A DNA stretch of 64,000 nt, from the NCBI RefSeq assembly GCF_016593255.1, contig NZ_AP023212.1, positions 124,001-188,000 on the forward strand, written 5' to 3'. Every line of letters begins with the position of its first letter. The first letter of the stretch is position 1. Positions 27,922 through 36,307 of the stretch are shown here, piece after piece. The translations under genes and the position numbers were made by a program. The stretch is from Hydrogenimonas urashimensis. GTDB taxonomy: Bacteria > Campylobacterota > Campylobacteria > Campylobacterales > Hydrogenimonadaceae. Below the pieces are notes generated by a model. It was not told the origin of the DNA, did not search any database, and was given only the letters and a program-made list of their open reading frames with translations.

Positions 27922-28497
27922 ATGGCCGAGACCGTTTTGGATATCCGCAACCTCACCTTCGGTTATACGAAAAAAAAACTGCTCTATAAAAATTTCTCCC
28001 TTTCGCTGAAAGTGGGGGAAATTGTCACGATTCTCGGCCCGAGCGGGAGCGGGAAGAGCACGTTGTTCGAACTGATCGCCGGCAATCTCAAACCTATGAC
28101 AGGGAAGATCGAAAAAGCCCCTTTTTCCCAGGTTTTTCAAGACCCCTACAGCTCTTTTCATCCCACCTATACCGTCGAAAACCAGATCGCGGATGTCGCC
28201 GATCTGCAGGGCATCGAATCGCTGTGCCGCCAGATAGGATTCGATTATGCCCTGCTTCGGAAGTATCCCCATGAACTTTCGGGCGGGCAGCTTCAGCGTG
28301 CGTCCATTCTACGCTCGCTTTTGATGAAACCCAAACTGCTTCTTGCCGACGAGCCGACGTCCGCTCTGGATAATCTGATTCAGCTTGATGTGATGAAACT
28401 TCTTTTGAAGACACTGGAGAGAGTCGGTATTCTGATGATTACGCATGACCGCGATCTGGCGAAATGGTGCAGTGACCGCATCATCGAACTTGCATAA
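27922..28497 (+). CDS. Orphan ABC transporter ATP-binding protein (short)
   Basis: A 191-residue ATPase with Walker A GPSGSGKSTLFELIAG, Q-loop QVFQDPYSSFHP, signature ELSGGQLQRASILRSL, Walker B LLLADEPTSALD and H-loop MITHDRDLAKW. The Q-D-P-Y-S-S-x-x-P sequence is typical of oligopeptide/nickel (Dpp/Opp/Nik) ATPases, but the protein lacks their C-terminal extension and no permease gene is adjacent. The partner is therefore unknown. It starts three bases after proA. Confidence 0.82.
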   Translation: MAETVLDIRNLTFGYTKKKLLYKNFSLSLKVGEIVTILGPSGSGKSTLFELIAGNLKPMTGKIEKAPFSQVFQDPYSSFHPTYTVENQIADVADLQGIESLCRQIGFDYALLRKYPHELSGGQLQRASILRSLLMKPKLLLADEPTSALDNLIQLDVMKLLLKTLERVGILMITHDRDLAKWCSDRIIELA

Positions 28498-28516
28498 TTT
28501 TTTTGTATAATAGTTT

Positions 28517-29473
28517 ATGAAGTCGCTACTCTTTTTTCTTCTTTTCGCCTATGCATTGATAGGGCAGGATATTACTCCATCCGCAGTTTTCTCGGTCAGA
28601 GGCTATGTCAACGATTTTGTTGTTTCCGACGGAAAACTCTTTGTCGCAACCGACAGAGGCACCGTCGATATTTTCGATTTGAAAAAGATGGCGCTGGTTT
28701 ATCAAATTGTCTTGAACCCAACCGAAGACGGATGGGGAGAGAGGGTCCCTGTGAGGATTTTGAGCGTCGATGTTCAGGACCGTCGCATTCTTGTTACAGG
28801 TATCGTGAAAGATGGCTTTCGGGCTGTGTGGCTCTTTGAAAACCTGAGACTCAAGCCGATTGTGGATGCAAAAGAGAAATTGATGCTCAAGGAGGCACAC
28901 TTCGCCGATGACGGCCACATCGTAATGGGGACGTTCAGTTCCGAATTGATCCGATATTCCCTGCAGGAGAGAGCGCCCCTGTATCGCAGACAGCTCAACG
29001 ATACGGCGATCGGAGATATGGCGATGAGCCTGGACCGGCGCTTTGTCGTAACGTCCGATGAGAGCGGCGCCGTACGTGTCGTGTGCGCGAAGACGGGAAA
29101 AGTGGTGCGTGAGCTTCCATCAAAACATCTGGACAATGTCTTTCATGTCGCTGCAGGCAAAGATGTGATAGTAACGGGGGGAAACGACAGGCGGGTCTGT
29201 ATCTTCGGGAAAAAGCGAAATTATGTGATTCGTACCGACTTTCCCGTCTATTGCGTAGGCGTGAGTCCGGAAGGGAAAACAGGTGTCTATCTCAAAGGCG
29301 ACGATCAAATCCTGCAGCTTTTTGATATCGAAACGGGCAAAGAGACGGACCGCCTTGTCGGCCATAAGGCTCTCGTCAATCAAATCCGCTTTCTGGATGA
29401 AACGACGCTGCTCAGTTCCGAGAAGGGGCCGTATGTCTACTTATGGAAAATCAAAAGCGCTAACCCACGGTAA
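28517..29473 (+). CDS. Exported WD40-like beta-propeller protein
   Basis: A 318-residue protein with a signal peptide (MKSLLFFLLFAYALIGQ) and repeated blades that contain S-x-D/L-x-x-x-T-G and G-x-V-x-I-F-D-L-type strands (GTVDIFDL, GAVRVVCAKTGK, DQILQLFDIETGK, YVYLWKI), giving about six to seven propeller blades. It resembles the NapL-type WD40 proteins of Campylobacterota nitrate reductase clusters, but no nap genes are adjacent, so the link is only family resemblance. Oddly, TATAAT at 28506-28511 ends 5 bases before the ATG, and no Shine-Dalgarno is present. Confidence 0.78.
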   Translation: MKSLLFFLLFAYALIGQDITPSAVFSVRGYVNDFVVSDGKLFVATDRGTVDIFDLKKMALVYQIVLNPTEDGWGERVPVRILSVDVQDRRILVTGIVKDGFRAVWLFENLRLKPIVDAKEKLMLKEAHFADDGHIVMGTFSSELIRYSLQERAPLYRRQLNDTAIGDMAMSLDRRFVVTSDESGAVRVVCAKTGKVVRELPSKHLDNVFHVAAGKDVIVTGGNDRRVCIFGKKRNYVIRTDFPVYCVGVSPEGKTGVYLKGDDQILQLFDIETGKETDRLVGHKALVNQIRFLDETTLLSSEKGPYVYLWKIKSANPR

Positions 29474-29627
29474 ACAGACCATCCCATTCATCATCCCATG
29501 GCTTGCTCCTTTCTGCATCCCGTTTGTTACAATATCGCAACTGCCGCATCATTGCCAAAATGAGCCGGGCAGCAGATGAAATGGCGACCCGAAAGCGTCA
29601 AACAGGAAAATTCCAAGGAGGTCTCTT

Positions 29628-29831
29628 ATGGAAAAGATGACGGACGAGGCGTTGGAAAAGAGTATCGAAGCTCTAAGAAGGGCCTACAGGAAAGAAAAAG
29701 AGAAAATGGAATGGACGGACAACGATTTTGAGGCTTCGATGGTAGCCGAAGAGATGGAGCGTCTCAAAACGAAAATCAAACGTCTAAGAGGCATTCTGAA
29801 AGAAAGAAAAGAGAAGCAGAGGCCTGCTTAG
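29628..29831 (+). CDS. Small charged coiled-coil protein
   Basis: A 67-residue, strongly charged, wholly helical protein (EEMERLKTKIKRLRGILKERKEK), ending in a basic tail. An excellent AAGGAGG at 29615-29621 supports translation from the ATG at 29628. No family is recognised. It ends two bases before the eIF2B-like gene, so the two may share a transcript. The 29474-29627 gap upstream probably holds its promoter (TACAAT at 29528-29533). Confidence 0.7.
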   Translation: MEKMTDEALEKSIEALRRAYRKEKEKMEWTDNDFEASMVAEEMERLKTKIKRLRGILKERKEKQRPA

Positions 29832-29833
29832 CC

Positions 29834-30721
29834 ATGGCCGAGCGTATTGATGCGCATATCGCCGAGATTCGCAACGATTCCGTTCACGGCGCTACTTTTC
29901 TGACAAAAAAAGCGCTTGCGGCGATTCGGGAAGCGGCGGTGGCGGGATCGCAGGAGAAGACGTTGCGAAAAGCGGCGCTGCAGATCGCGGCCGCACGGCC
30001 CATGATGGCATCTTTGTTCAATGTCGCCAACGGGCTGTTGTTTCAGCTCGACGAAGATGCCGGCAGGGATGCCGTGATCGCCTATTGCGACGCTTTTGCC
30101 GAATCGATGGATCGCGCCGCCGCCTCCGTTTTGGAGTCCGGCATCGAAAGGATCGCCGGTGCCCGAACCGTTTTGACCCACTCCTACAGTTCGCTGGTGT
30201 GTGAAACATTGCTTGCGGCCGCCGGACGGGGAGAGAGATTCCGTGTCGTATGCACGGAGTCTCGGCCCGGAAACGAAGGCGTGGCGCTTGCCGAAAGAGT
30301 GTGCAAAGCGGGGATCGAGACATCGCTGGCCATCGACGCATCCGCGGGTTTTATGATGCAGCGGATCGATCTCGTACTTCTCGGAGCGGATGGCGTCGGC
30401 CGATTCGGCCTCGTTCACAAAATGGGAACCTATCCGATCGCGCTTGCCGCCCGCGAGAGCCAGGTGCCGTTCGTGTCGCTCGCAACCTCGGAAAAATTCT
30501 GGCCCGCAGAGGTTAGATACGTTTCGGAACCGTCGAAACCTTCCGATGAAATCGGAGGCAAAAACGTCTGTTTCGATGCGATCAATCTCTATTTCGACGT
30601 GACGCCGCTTCGGCTTGTCGATACGGTAGTGACGGAAGAGAGCGCATTGGAAGCCGGAGGGATCCTCGATCTATGCGGCTCGAAGCCTCTGCATCCGCTG
30701 TTGAAAAAATCAGTGGGTTGA
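29834..30721 (+). CDS. eIF-2B/ribose-1,5-bisphosphate isomerase-like protein
   Basis: A 295-residue protein of the eIF-2B alpha/beta/delta, MtnA and ribose-1,5-bisphosphate isomerase superfamily. Hallmarks are TESRPGNEG (phosphate-sugar binding, about residues 140-148), LLGADGVGRFG near residue 187, and VHKMGTYPIALAARESQVPF near 197-216; the N-terminal half is helical. The short form without the MtnA N-terminal extension is closer to the archaeal R15P isomerase/regulatory eIF2B-like proteins than to methylthioribose-1-phosphate isomerase. It neighbours NAD salvage genes, and its stop overlaps that of pncB by 12 bases. The substrate is not decided by sequence. Confidence 0.8.
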   Translation: MAERIDAHIAEIRNDSVHGATFLTKKALAAIREAAVAGSQEKTLRKAALQIAAARPMMASLFNVANGLLFQLDEDAGRDAVIAYCDAFAESMDRAAASVLESGIERIAGARTVLTHSYSSLVCETLLAAAGRGERFRVVCTESRPGNEGVALAERVCKAGIETSLAIDASAGFMMQRIDLVLLGADGVGRFGLVHKMGTYPIALAARESQVPFVSLATSEKFWPAEVRYVSEPSKPSDEIGGKNVCFDAINLYFDVTPLRLVDTVVTEESALEAGGILDLCGSKPLHPLLKKSVG

Positions 30722-32050
30722 TTTTTCCATAGCTTCCAGCAGAGCGGAGAGTTTTTCACTGATCGCCGGCTTGAACCGTTCTTTGGATTCAAGCACTTTG
30801 AGCTCTTCCGGAAGCTGTTCGAAATTTCGCAGGGTTTGGTCGCGTATGACCTCAAGAGAGGGAATCGGTACGATCGTTTTGCCGCCGCTCATGCAGTGGC
30901 GCAGGAGGGGCGTGCCCCGCATATCTTCGTTATGAAGAGCGATCGTGTCTTTGTGGATCTTTCCGTCCCGATACTCTCTGAAAATCTGTTTTTTTGCCGG
31001 AAGCGTAAGTTTGCCCGGGCTGAATTTCATTTTCGGACGGCCCTCATATTCGACCAGTTTGTAGGCGCAGTCAAGATACGGGCTGTCCGCAGAAACGACC
31101 AGTTCCGTGCCTACACCCCATGCGTCGATCGGGGCGCCCCGCTCCAAAAGATCTTTGATCTTGTATTCGTTGAGGCCGCCGCTTACCAAAACCATCGCAT
31201 CGTTGTATCCCGCATCGTCCAGGATTTTTCGGGCCGCTTTCGAGAGTGTCAGAATATCTCCGCTGTCGAGTCTCACGCCTTTGAACGTTTTCATTCCCAG
31301 TTTCCGGACGGTCTTGACGGCATCTCTTACCCCCTCGATCGTGTCGAACGTATCGACCAGCAGAATGGTGTTGTCGGGGTAACTTCGGGCGAAGTGTTCG
31401 AACGCGCTCTCCTCTGTGTCGTGGGCGAGAATGAAGGAGTGTGCCATCGTCCCGAAAATCGGCAGGCCGAACTCTTTACCCGCCAGGACATTCGAGGTTC
31501 CGATGAATCCGCCGATATACGCGCTTCGGGCCGCTTTCATTCCGGCATCGGTGCCATGGGCACGTCTGAGGCCGAAATCGACCAGTCCGGTCCCTTTGGC
31601 CACACTGTGGCATCGCAAAGCCTTCGTGGCCACGAGAATGGAGATCTGCATCGTGTTGATCAGAAAAGTTTCGATAATCTGCGCTTCGATCAGAGGTGCT
31701 TCGACGCGAACGAAAGGTTCGTTTTCAAAGAGAATCTCCCCTTCTTCGACGGCGTAGACGTCGCCGGTGAAACGGAAGGTGGTGAGGTAGTCCAGAAAGT
31801 CGCTGCTGAATCTGCCCGTTTGTCGCAGAAAGTCGATCTCTTCCGGTTCAAAACGCAGCGATTCGAGATAGTACAGAAGCTGTTCAAGGCCGGCACTTAC
31901 CAGGTAGGATCGTTTCTTTGTGTGCCGCGCAAAAAAATCGAAAACGGCCCTGCCGTTCATCCGATGGTCGAAGTAGGCCTGCGCCATCGTCAACTCGTAC
32001 AGATCGGTCAATAGACTCATGTTTTTTTCGTCGACGAATCCAAATTTCAT
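30710..32050 (-). CDS. pncB: Nicotinate phosphoribosyltransferase
   Basis: This enzyme makes nicotinate mononucleotide from nicotinate and PRPP in the Preiss-Handler NAD salvage route. Family blocks are LLTDLYELTMAQAYF at the N-terminus, DFGLRRAHGTDAGMKAARSAYIGGFIGTSN, GTMAHSFILAHDTEESAF and VRLDSGDI. The start is uncertain: ATGs lie at 32062, 32050 and 32020. The first would leave a leader of only a few bases after the proposed -10, so 32050 is chosen; the conserved part begins at 32020. It is divergent from nicotinamidase, the preceding enzyme of the same pathway. Confidence 0.92.
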   Translation of the reverse strand: MKFGFVDEKNMSLLTDLYELTMAQAYFDHRMNGRAVFDFFARHTKKRSYLVSAGLEQLLYYLESLRFEPEEIDFLRQTGRFSSDFLDYLTTFRFTGDVYAVEEGEILFENEPFVRVEAPLIEAQIIETFLINTMQISILVATKALRCHSVAKGTGLVDFGLRRAHGTDAGMKAARSAYIGGFIGTSNVLAGKEFGLPIFGTMAHSFILAHDTEESAFEHFARSYPDNTILLVDTFDTIEGVRDAVKTVRKLGMKTFKGVRLDSGDILTLSKAARKILDDAGYNDAMVLVSGGLNEYKIKDLLERGAPIDAWGVGTELVVSADSPYLDCAYKLVEYEGRPKMKFSPGKLTLPAKKQIFREYRDGKIHKDTIALHNEDMRGTPLLRHCMSGGKTIVPIPSLEVIRDQTLRNFEQLPEELKVLESKERFKPAISEKLSALLEAMEKSTH

Positions 32051-32072
32051 GCCAAGTTCCATAGTTTTTCAT

Positions 32073-32086
32073 ATATTGTACAATAT
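32073..32086. promoter_or_regulatory. Symmetric 14-base dyad with two overlapping -10 boxes
   Basis: ATATTGTACAATAT is a perfect palindrome midway between divergent pncB and pncA. Because it is symmetric it supplies TACAAT on both strands (32079-32084 plus, 32080-32075 minus), suitably placed as -10 boxes for both genes. It could be a bidirectional promoter, an operator, or both. Confidence 0.5.
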
Positions 32087-32117
32087 CGGGATGAACCATC
32101 ACGAAAAAGGAGAAAAC

Positions 32118-32702
32118 ATGCGGATCAGAATCACCGAAACGGATGCTCTGATCGTCGTGGACATGCAAAAGGATTTCATGCCCGGCGGGGCGCTGCCCGT
32201 GCCGGGAGCGGATACCATCGTTCCCGTTGTCAACAAATATGTGGAGCGATTTGCGCAGACGGGCAATCCTGTCTACCTTACAAGGGACTGGCATCCCGAC
32301 AATCACATCTCGTTTTCCTCCAACGGCGGTGTATGGCCAAAGCATTGTCGGCAGCATACGGAAGGGGCGGCCTTTGCGAAAGGGCTTGCCATTCCTTCGG
32401 ACAACCGTTTCATCGTCTCCAAGGGGGTTTCGGAAGATTTCGATGCCTATTCGGGTTTTCAGGGGACGATTCTTGAATCGCTGCTTCGTGAGAGGGGTGT
32501 CAAGCGGGTGTTCGTCTGCGGAGTGGCGACCGACTACTGCGTCAAACACACGGTGCTGGGGGCGGAAAATCTCGGTTTTCGCACGGTGCTTCTTGAAGAT
32601 GCCCTCAGGGGCGTGGATGTCAAGCCGGGCGATTCTGCCCGGGCCGTCGATGCGATGCTTGAGCGGGGCAGCGTACTTTGCACATTTGAGGATCTGGTCT
32701 AA
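32118..32702 (+). CDS. pncA: Nicotinamidase / isochorismatase family hydrolase
   Basis: A 194-residue enzyme converting nicotinamide to nicotinate. The catalytic triad is visible: Asp in VVDMQKDFMPGG (about residue 14), Lys in VSKGVSEDFDAYSGF (about residue 99) and Cys in GVATDYCVKHT (about residue 142). The metal site is in TRDWHPDNHISF. The start at 32118 follows AAAAAGGAGAAAAC; upstream in-frame ATGs fall inside the divergent pncB region. Its product is the substrate of pncB. Confidence 0.93.
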   Translation: MRIRITETDALIVVDMQKDFMPGGALPVPGADTIVPVVNKYVERFAQTGNPVYLTRDWHPDNHISFSSNGGVWPKHCRQHTEGAAFAKGLAIPSDNRFIVSKGVSEDFDAYSGFQGTILESLLRERGVKRVFVCGVATDYCVKHTVLGAENLGFRTVLLEDALRGVDVKPGDSARAVDAMLERGSVLCTFEDLV

Positions 32703-32707
32703 TCGTA

Positions 32708-33415
32708 TCAGCGGCTGATGGCGTGGGCTTCGTATTCGCTTTCGATGGTCTCCTGCATCTGCCTGTGAAGCCTTTCGTACCAGTCCTTGGGAGCGTTGGC
32801 GACATCGATGGAGGGGAGGAATATCACTTTCAGATCACCTCCTGTGGACGTTTTTTCATGCTCGTTGACGACACTCTTGCTTCCCAGAATCACCACGGGC
32901 TGGACGCGCAGTCCGAATTTTTCCGCGATGAATTTTGCCCCCTCCTTGAATGGAAGAAGCTTCTGGTCTTTCGAGCGGGTCCCCTCCGGAAAGATGGCGA
33001 CGGGTCGGTGCATCACCTCCAGTGACTCCTTGACATCCTTCATCAGCTTGATGAGTCCCCGGCGATCTTCCCTGTCGATGCCGATCATTTCCGCGCCGCT
33101 GAGCAGTTTGCCGAACCAGGGAACTTCGAAAAGCTCCTTTTTCGCGACCCATCGGAGGTTTTTGTCCAGAAGCGCTTCAAGGGTGATGATGTCGACGATG
33201 CCCTGGTGGTTGATCAGATAAAGCTGCGCCTTCTCGTCCGGCCGGCCTGCGACTTCGACTCCCGCCCCCAGTAAAAAGAGCATCACTTTGTTCCAGAAGT
33301 GCAGGATGGAACCTTTTCTCTCGGGAAAAAGTCCGAGCAGGAGGATCATGATCGATACGACGACAGAAATGACAAGAGCGGAGTAGTAGAATCTAATTCG
33401 AGCAAAGATCTTCAT
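32708..33415 (-). CDS. plsC: 1-acyl-sn-glycerol-3-phosphate acyltransferase
   Basis: A 235-residue membrane-associated acyltransferase that forms phosphatidic acid from lysophosphatidate. The catalytic H-x4-D box is NHQGIVDI (about residue 72) and the second block is FPEGTRSKDQ (about residue 146). One or two N-terminal hydrophobic segments anchor it. It is the last gene of the ctpA-pur operon and overlaps its upstream neighbour by 23 bases. GpsA elsewhere in the window feeds the same pathway. Confidence 0.92.
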   Translation of the reverse strand: MKIFARIRFYYSALVISVVVSIMILLLGLFPERKGSILHFWNKVMLFLLGAGVEVAGRPDEKAQLYLINHQGIVDIITLEALLDKNLRWVAKKELFEVPWFGKLLSGAEMIGIDREDRRGLIKLMKDVKESLEVMHRPVAIFPEGTRSKDQKLLPFKEGAKFIAEKFGLRVQPVVILGSKSVVNEHEKTSTGGDLKVIFLPSIDVANAPKDWYERLHRQMQETIESEYEAHAISR

Positions 33416-34547
33416 TTTTCACCCATCCTATGCGGTTGTTTGGCAACTGTATTTTCGTGTAGCTGGCATTTCGGTTCATCTCTTTGGCCGTCGTCTTTTC
33501 ATAGAGCCTCATGAAAGGTGTGCTCTTTTCGGTCGGCAGGAGATAGACGGTCGATTCCGCTTTGATGCAGACATTTTTAAGAGGTATCAGATAGGTCAGC
33601 AGGTAGGCGGAAGCGAGTACTATGAGGATCGGGTAGCCCCATCCCCTGTGTCGAAGCCAGAGTATGAGCCATATCAGTATCAAAACGACTGTCGCGGCGA
33701 TTTTGAACTTGGTGAATTCACTGGCCTGCGGGTCGAGGTTGGTCTGGGTGCTGACACTGCTGCGCTTGACGATAATGGGCACATGAAATTTCTCGTATCG
33801 ATTCTTTTTCAGATTGAAATAGCTGAAAACGACCTGTTCGACACCGAGGGGATAGACTCCGTAGTAAAGAAGCGTCGTGGCGTTCAGATCGCCCTCGTAG
33901 GAGTCGATTCCCTGCATCATGCTGTCGGGCAGCCTGAAATCGTCGTAGTTGCCGTATTCTATGAGAAGCTGCAATGCGAGAATGTTGCTGTTTTCATCGT
34001 AGGAGGAAGCCTGGTAATTGATCAGCTCCATCCGGTTGGCGAGCAGGCCGCTGAACTCTCTGGGCGGATTGAGCCTGACGGCCGTCAGTGTGATGCTCTC
34101 CGTACGGTATTCGCGGTTTCCGTCTGCGTATCTTACAATGAAGGCGGGCAGCTGAATCGTCGGCCCGGTCGCTTTGAAGAAGTAGGTGAGATGGTTGATG
34201 GCCCGGGCGGGGATATCGTCGTGCTTTCTGACGACGGAGACATTTTTCCCCCCTTTGAGCTCGACGATATATGGACGGTATTTGTCAAGAGAGGTGATCT
34301 TGATGGTGACGGGAAAAATCTGTCCCACGTAGATTTTCTTCGGTACCTCTTCGATCGTAAGATAGATCATCCGTTCCGTCTGCTCTTCGATGCTCTCTTC
34401 GTCGCCGCCCAGGCTCTTTTCCGGCACGACGGCGGGTGTTTCGAGGGCAGGGGGTTCGTCGAAAACAGACGGTTCCTCGTCGATGGTGGTGAAAGCGAAA
34501 AGCTGTAGCCATCCCACCACAAGAAGGAGAAGAATCCGAAACATCAC
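33393..34547 (-). CDS. BatD-like membrane protein with C-terminal SH3-like segment
   Basis: A 384-residue protein with a signal peptide, a periplasmic beta-rich region (residues ~60-260) containing IYVGQIFPVTIKITSL, the sort of opening seen in BatD/oxygen-tolerance proteins, two membrane helices (about 278-296 and 303-320) and a C-terminal periplasmic tail (VYLLPTEKSTPFMRLYEK ... IQLPNNRIGWVKNEDL) that looks like an SH3 domain. An acidic linker follows the signal peptide. Function unknown; it probably senses or scaffolds in the envelope. It abuts purQ with no gap. Confidence 0.72.
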   Translation of the reverse strand: MMFRILLLLVVGWLQLFAFTTIDEEPSVFDEPPALETPAVVPEKSLGGDEESIEEQTERMIYLTIEEVPKKIYVGQIFPVTIKITSLDKYRPYIVELKGGKNVSVVRKHDDIPARAINHLTYFFKATGPTIQLPAFIVRYADGNREYRTESITLTAVRLNPPREFSGLLANRMELINYQASSYDENSNILALQLLIEYGNYDDFRLPDSMMQGIDSYEGDLNATTLLYYGVYPLGVEQVVFSYFNLKKNRYEKFHVPIIVKRSSVSTQTNLDPQASEFTKFKIAATVVLILIWLILWLRHRGWGYPILIVLASAYLLTYLIPLKNVCIKAESTVYLLPTEKSTPFMRLYEKTTAKEMNRNASYTKIQLPNNRIGWVKNEDLCSN

Positions 34548-35219
34548 TTAAAGGATAAACCCTTCCAGCATTCTGACACCGTCGGCGGATCCGAGAATAG
34601 GCTCCATGGCCCTTTCTGGATGGGGCATCAGGCCAAAAACATTTTTCGTTTCGTTGCAGATGCCGGCGATATTGTCGATCGAGCCGTTCGGATTGTCGGG
34701 GTTGCCGTTTTCATCACAGTACGTAAGCAGTACCTGTCCGTTGTCATAGAGTCTTTTGAGGCGTTCTTCGTCGATGTAGTAGTTGCCTTCGGCGTGAGCG
34801 ATGGGGATATTGAGTGTTTCGCCCTCGCGGCAGTGTCTGAGGAAGCGATTGTCACTGTTTTCAATTTTGAGATACTGATGTTTCGAGACGAAGTGAAGAT
34901 TTTCGTTGCGTTTCATCGCGCCGGGCAGCAGATGGCTTTCAAGAAGTATCTGGAACCCGTTGCAGATGCCAAGCACATATCCACCGTTGTCGGCATAGGC
35001 TTTCACAGCTTTCATAACGGGACTGAATCGTGCGATGGCGCCGCTTCGCAGATAATCGCCATAGCTGAATCCGCCGGGAACGACGACGAGATCGGTGTTG
35101 GCGGGAATCACATCCTCTTCGTGCCAAACGATCTTCACCTCCTGGTCCAGACGCTCGAATGCGTAACGGGTGTCGTACTCGCAGTTGGTGCCGGGGAACT
35201 GCAGAACCGTGACGTTCAT
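34548..35219 (-). CDS. purQ: Phosphoribosylformylglycinamidine synthase, glutaminase subunit PurQ
   Basis: PurQ supplies ammonia from glutamine to PurL in the fourth step of purine synthesis. The 223-residue class I amidotransferase starts MNVTVLQFPGTNCE, has the nucleophile cysteine in LGICNGFQ (about residue 85) and the HAEGNYY and MPHPERAME segments with the catalytic His and Glu. The ATG at 35219 matches the family and overlaps the purS stop by 4 bases. Its partner purL is 19 kb away at 53987. Confidence 0.94.
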   Translation of the reverse strand: MNVTVLQFPGTNCEYDTRYAFERLDQEVKIVWHEEDVIPANTDLVVVPGGFSYGDYLRSGAIARFSPVMKAVKAYADNGGYVLGICNGFQILLESHLLPGAMKRNENLHFVSKHQYLKIENSDNRFLRHCREGETLNIPIAHAEGNYYIDEERLKRLYDNGQVLLTYCDENGNPDNPNGSIDNIAGICNETKNVFGLMPHPERAMEPILGSADGVRMLEGFIL

Positions 35220-35458
35220 TGCACAATCTCGATGCTGTAATCTTCGATGACGGTATTGGCCAGCAGCGTTTCGCACATCTTCTCCACCTCTTTCTGGGCG
35301 TCGTGCATCGAGTCGGCCTCAAGGTCGAGAACGATCTGTTTGCCTACACGGACATCGGAGACGTTGCCAAATCCCAGCGAACCGAGAGCGTGGTGGACCG
35401 CTTTGCCCTGCGGGTCGAGAACACCTTCTTTGAGATAGACGTTGACGATGGCTTTCAT
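35216..35458 (-). CDS. purS: Phosphoribosylformylglycinamidine synthase subunit PurS
   Basis: An 80-residue protein that bridges PurQ and PurL in the three-subunit FGAM synthase. MKAIVNVYLKEGVLDPQGKAVHHALGSLG is the PurS signature; the GF-x-x-V-x-D-V-R-x-G-K block follows. The start at 35458 is family-typical; upstream in-frame codons run through an intergenic dyad. Located between purC and purQ on the minus strand. Confidence 0.94.
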   Translation of the reverse strand: MKAIVNVYLKEGVLDPQGKAVHHALGSLGFGNVSDVRVGKQIVLDLEADSMHDAQKEVEKMCETLLANTVIEDYSIEIVQ

Positions 35459-35505
35459 GTAAATCCTTTTATTGGTGAATGGTGACGAGCGGATGGTGGA
35501 CACCC

Positions 35506-35525
35506 GAGGGTGAGCGCTCACCCTC
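35506..35525. repeat. Perfect 20-base palindrome between purC and purS
   Basis: GAGGGTGAGC followed by its exact complement GCTCACCCTC. As RNA it would be an 8-pair stem with a GCGC loop. It lies in the only sizeable gap (135 bases) of the ctpA-purC-purS-purQ run. There is no U tract, so it is not a classic terminator; it could be an operator or mRNA stability element. Confidence 0.6.
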
Positions 35526-35593
35526 CTTGCCGTTTGGCGACAGAGATGAACGAAGCCGTTTTCCGCAGCGTTTCACTCTTCGTATTTCGCTTT

Positions 35594-36307
35594 TCACCGT
35601 GAAAGAATACGTTTCAGTACTTCTTCGTAGGCGACCTTCAGGCCGCCCAGCCCTTGGCGGAACCTGTCTTTGTCGAGCTTCTCACCTGATTCCATATCCC
35701 AGAACCGGCAGCTGTCGGGGCTGATCTCGTCAGCAAGAAGTATTTTCCCCTCGCTGTCGTATCCGAACTCGACTTTGAAATCGACCAGATTGAGACCCTT
35801 TTTCGCGAAAAAGGCTTTGAGGATCGTATTGATTTCGCGCCCCAGCCGTTTGAGCTCCTCCAGGTCCCCTTCGTTCCTGACCAGGTCGAGGATGATGCAG
35901 TGCTCGTCGTTGATGAGCGGATCACCCAGTTCGTCGCATTTGTAGTAGAACTCCACCAGGGAGAAAGGAAGCTGTGTGCCGTCGGGAATGCCGAGCCGTT
36001 TGGTGAGACTGCCGGTGGCGATGTTGCGTACCACCACCTCGATCAGGATGATGTCCACTTTTTTGACGAGCATGTGGTTGTCGTCGGGGGTATCGACGTA
36101 ATGGGTCGGGATGCCGGCATTTTCAAGGAGTTTGAAAAGCTCGGTACTGATTTTGTTGTTCAGTGCCCCTTTCCCAGCCTCCAGGCCGTACTTTTCTCCA
36201 TTGAAAGCGGTCAGGTCATCTTTGAATTCGGCGATCAGGAGGTTCGGATCCTCTGTCGTAAAAAGATGTTTGGCCTTGCCCTCGTAGAGCAGCTCTTTCT
36301 TTGTCAT
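35594..36307 (-). CDS. purC: SAICAR synthetase
   Basis: PurC ligates aspartate to CAIR in purine synthesis. The 237-residue enzyme starts [14 protein letters not shown], and has the [29 protein letters not shown] and [31 protein letters not shown] blocks that define the family. It overlaps ctpA by 4 bases, and is separated from purS by 135 bases that contain a 20-base palindrome. Confidence 0.95.
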   Translation of the reverse strand: MTKKELLYEGKAKHLFTTEDPNLLIAEFKDDLTAFNGEKYGLEAGKGALNNKISTELFKLLENAGIPTHYVDTPDDNHMLVKKVDIILIEVVVRNIATGSLTKRLGIPDGTQLPFSLVEFYYKCDELGDPLINDEHCIILDLVRNEGDLEELKRLGREINTILKAFFAKKGLNLVDFKVEFGYDSEGKILLADEISPDSCRFWDMESGEKLDKDRFRQGLGGLKVAYEEVLKRILSR

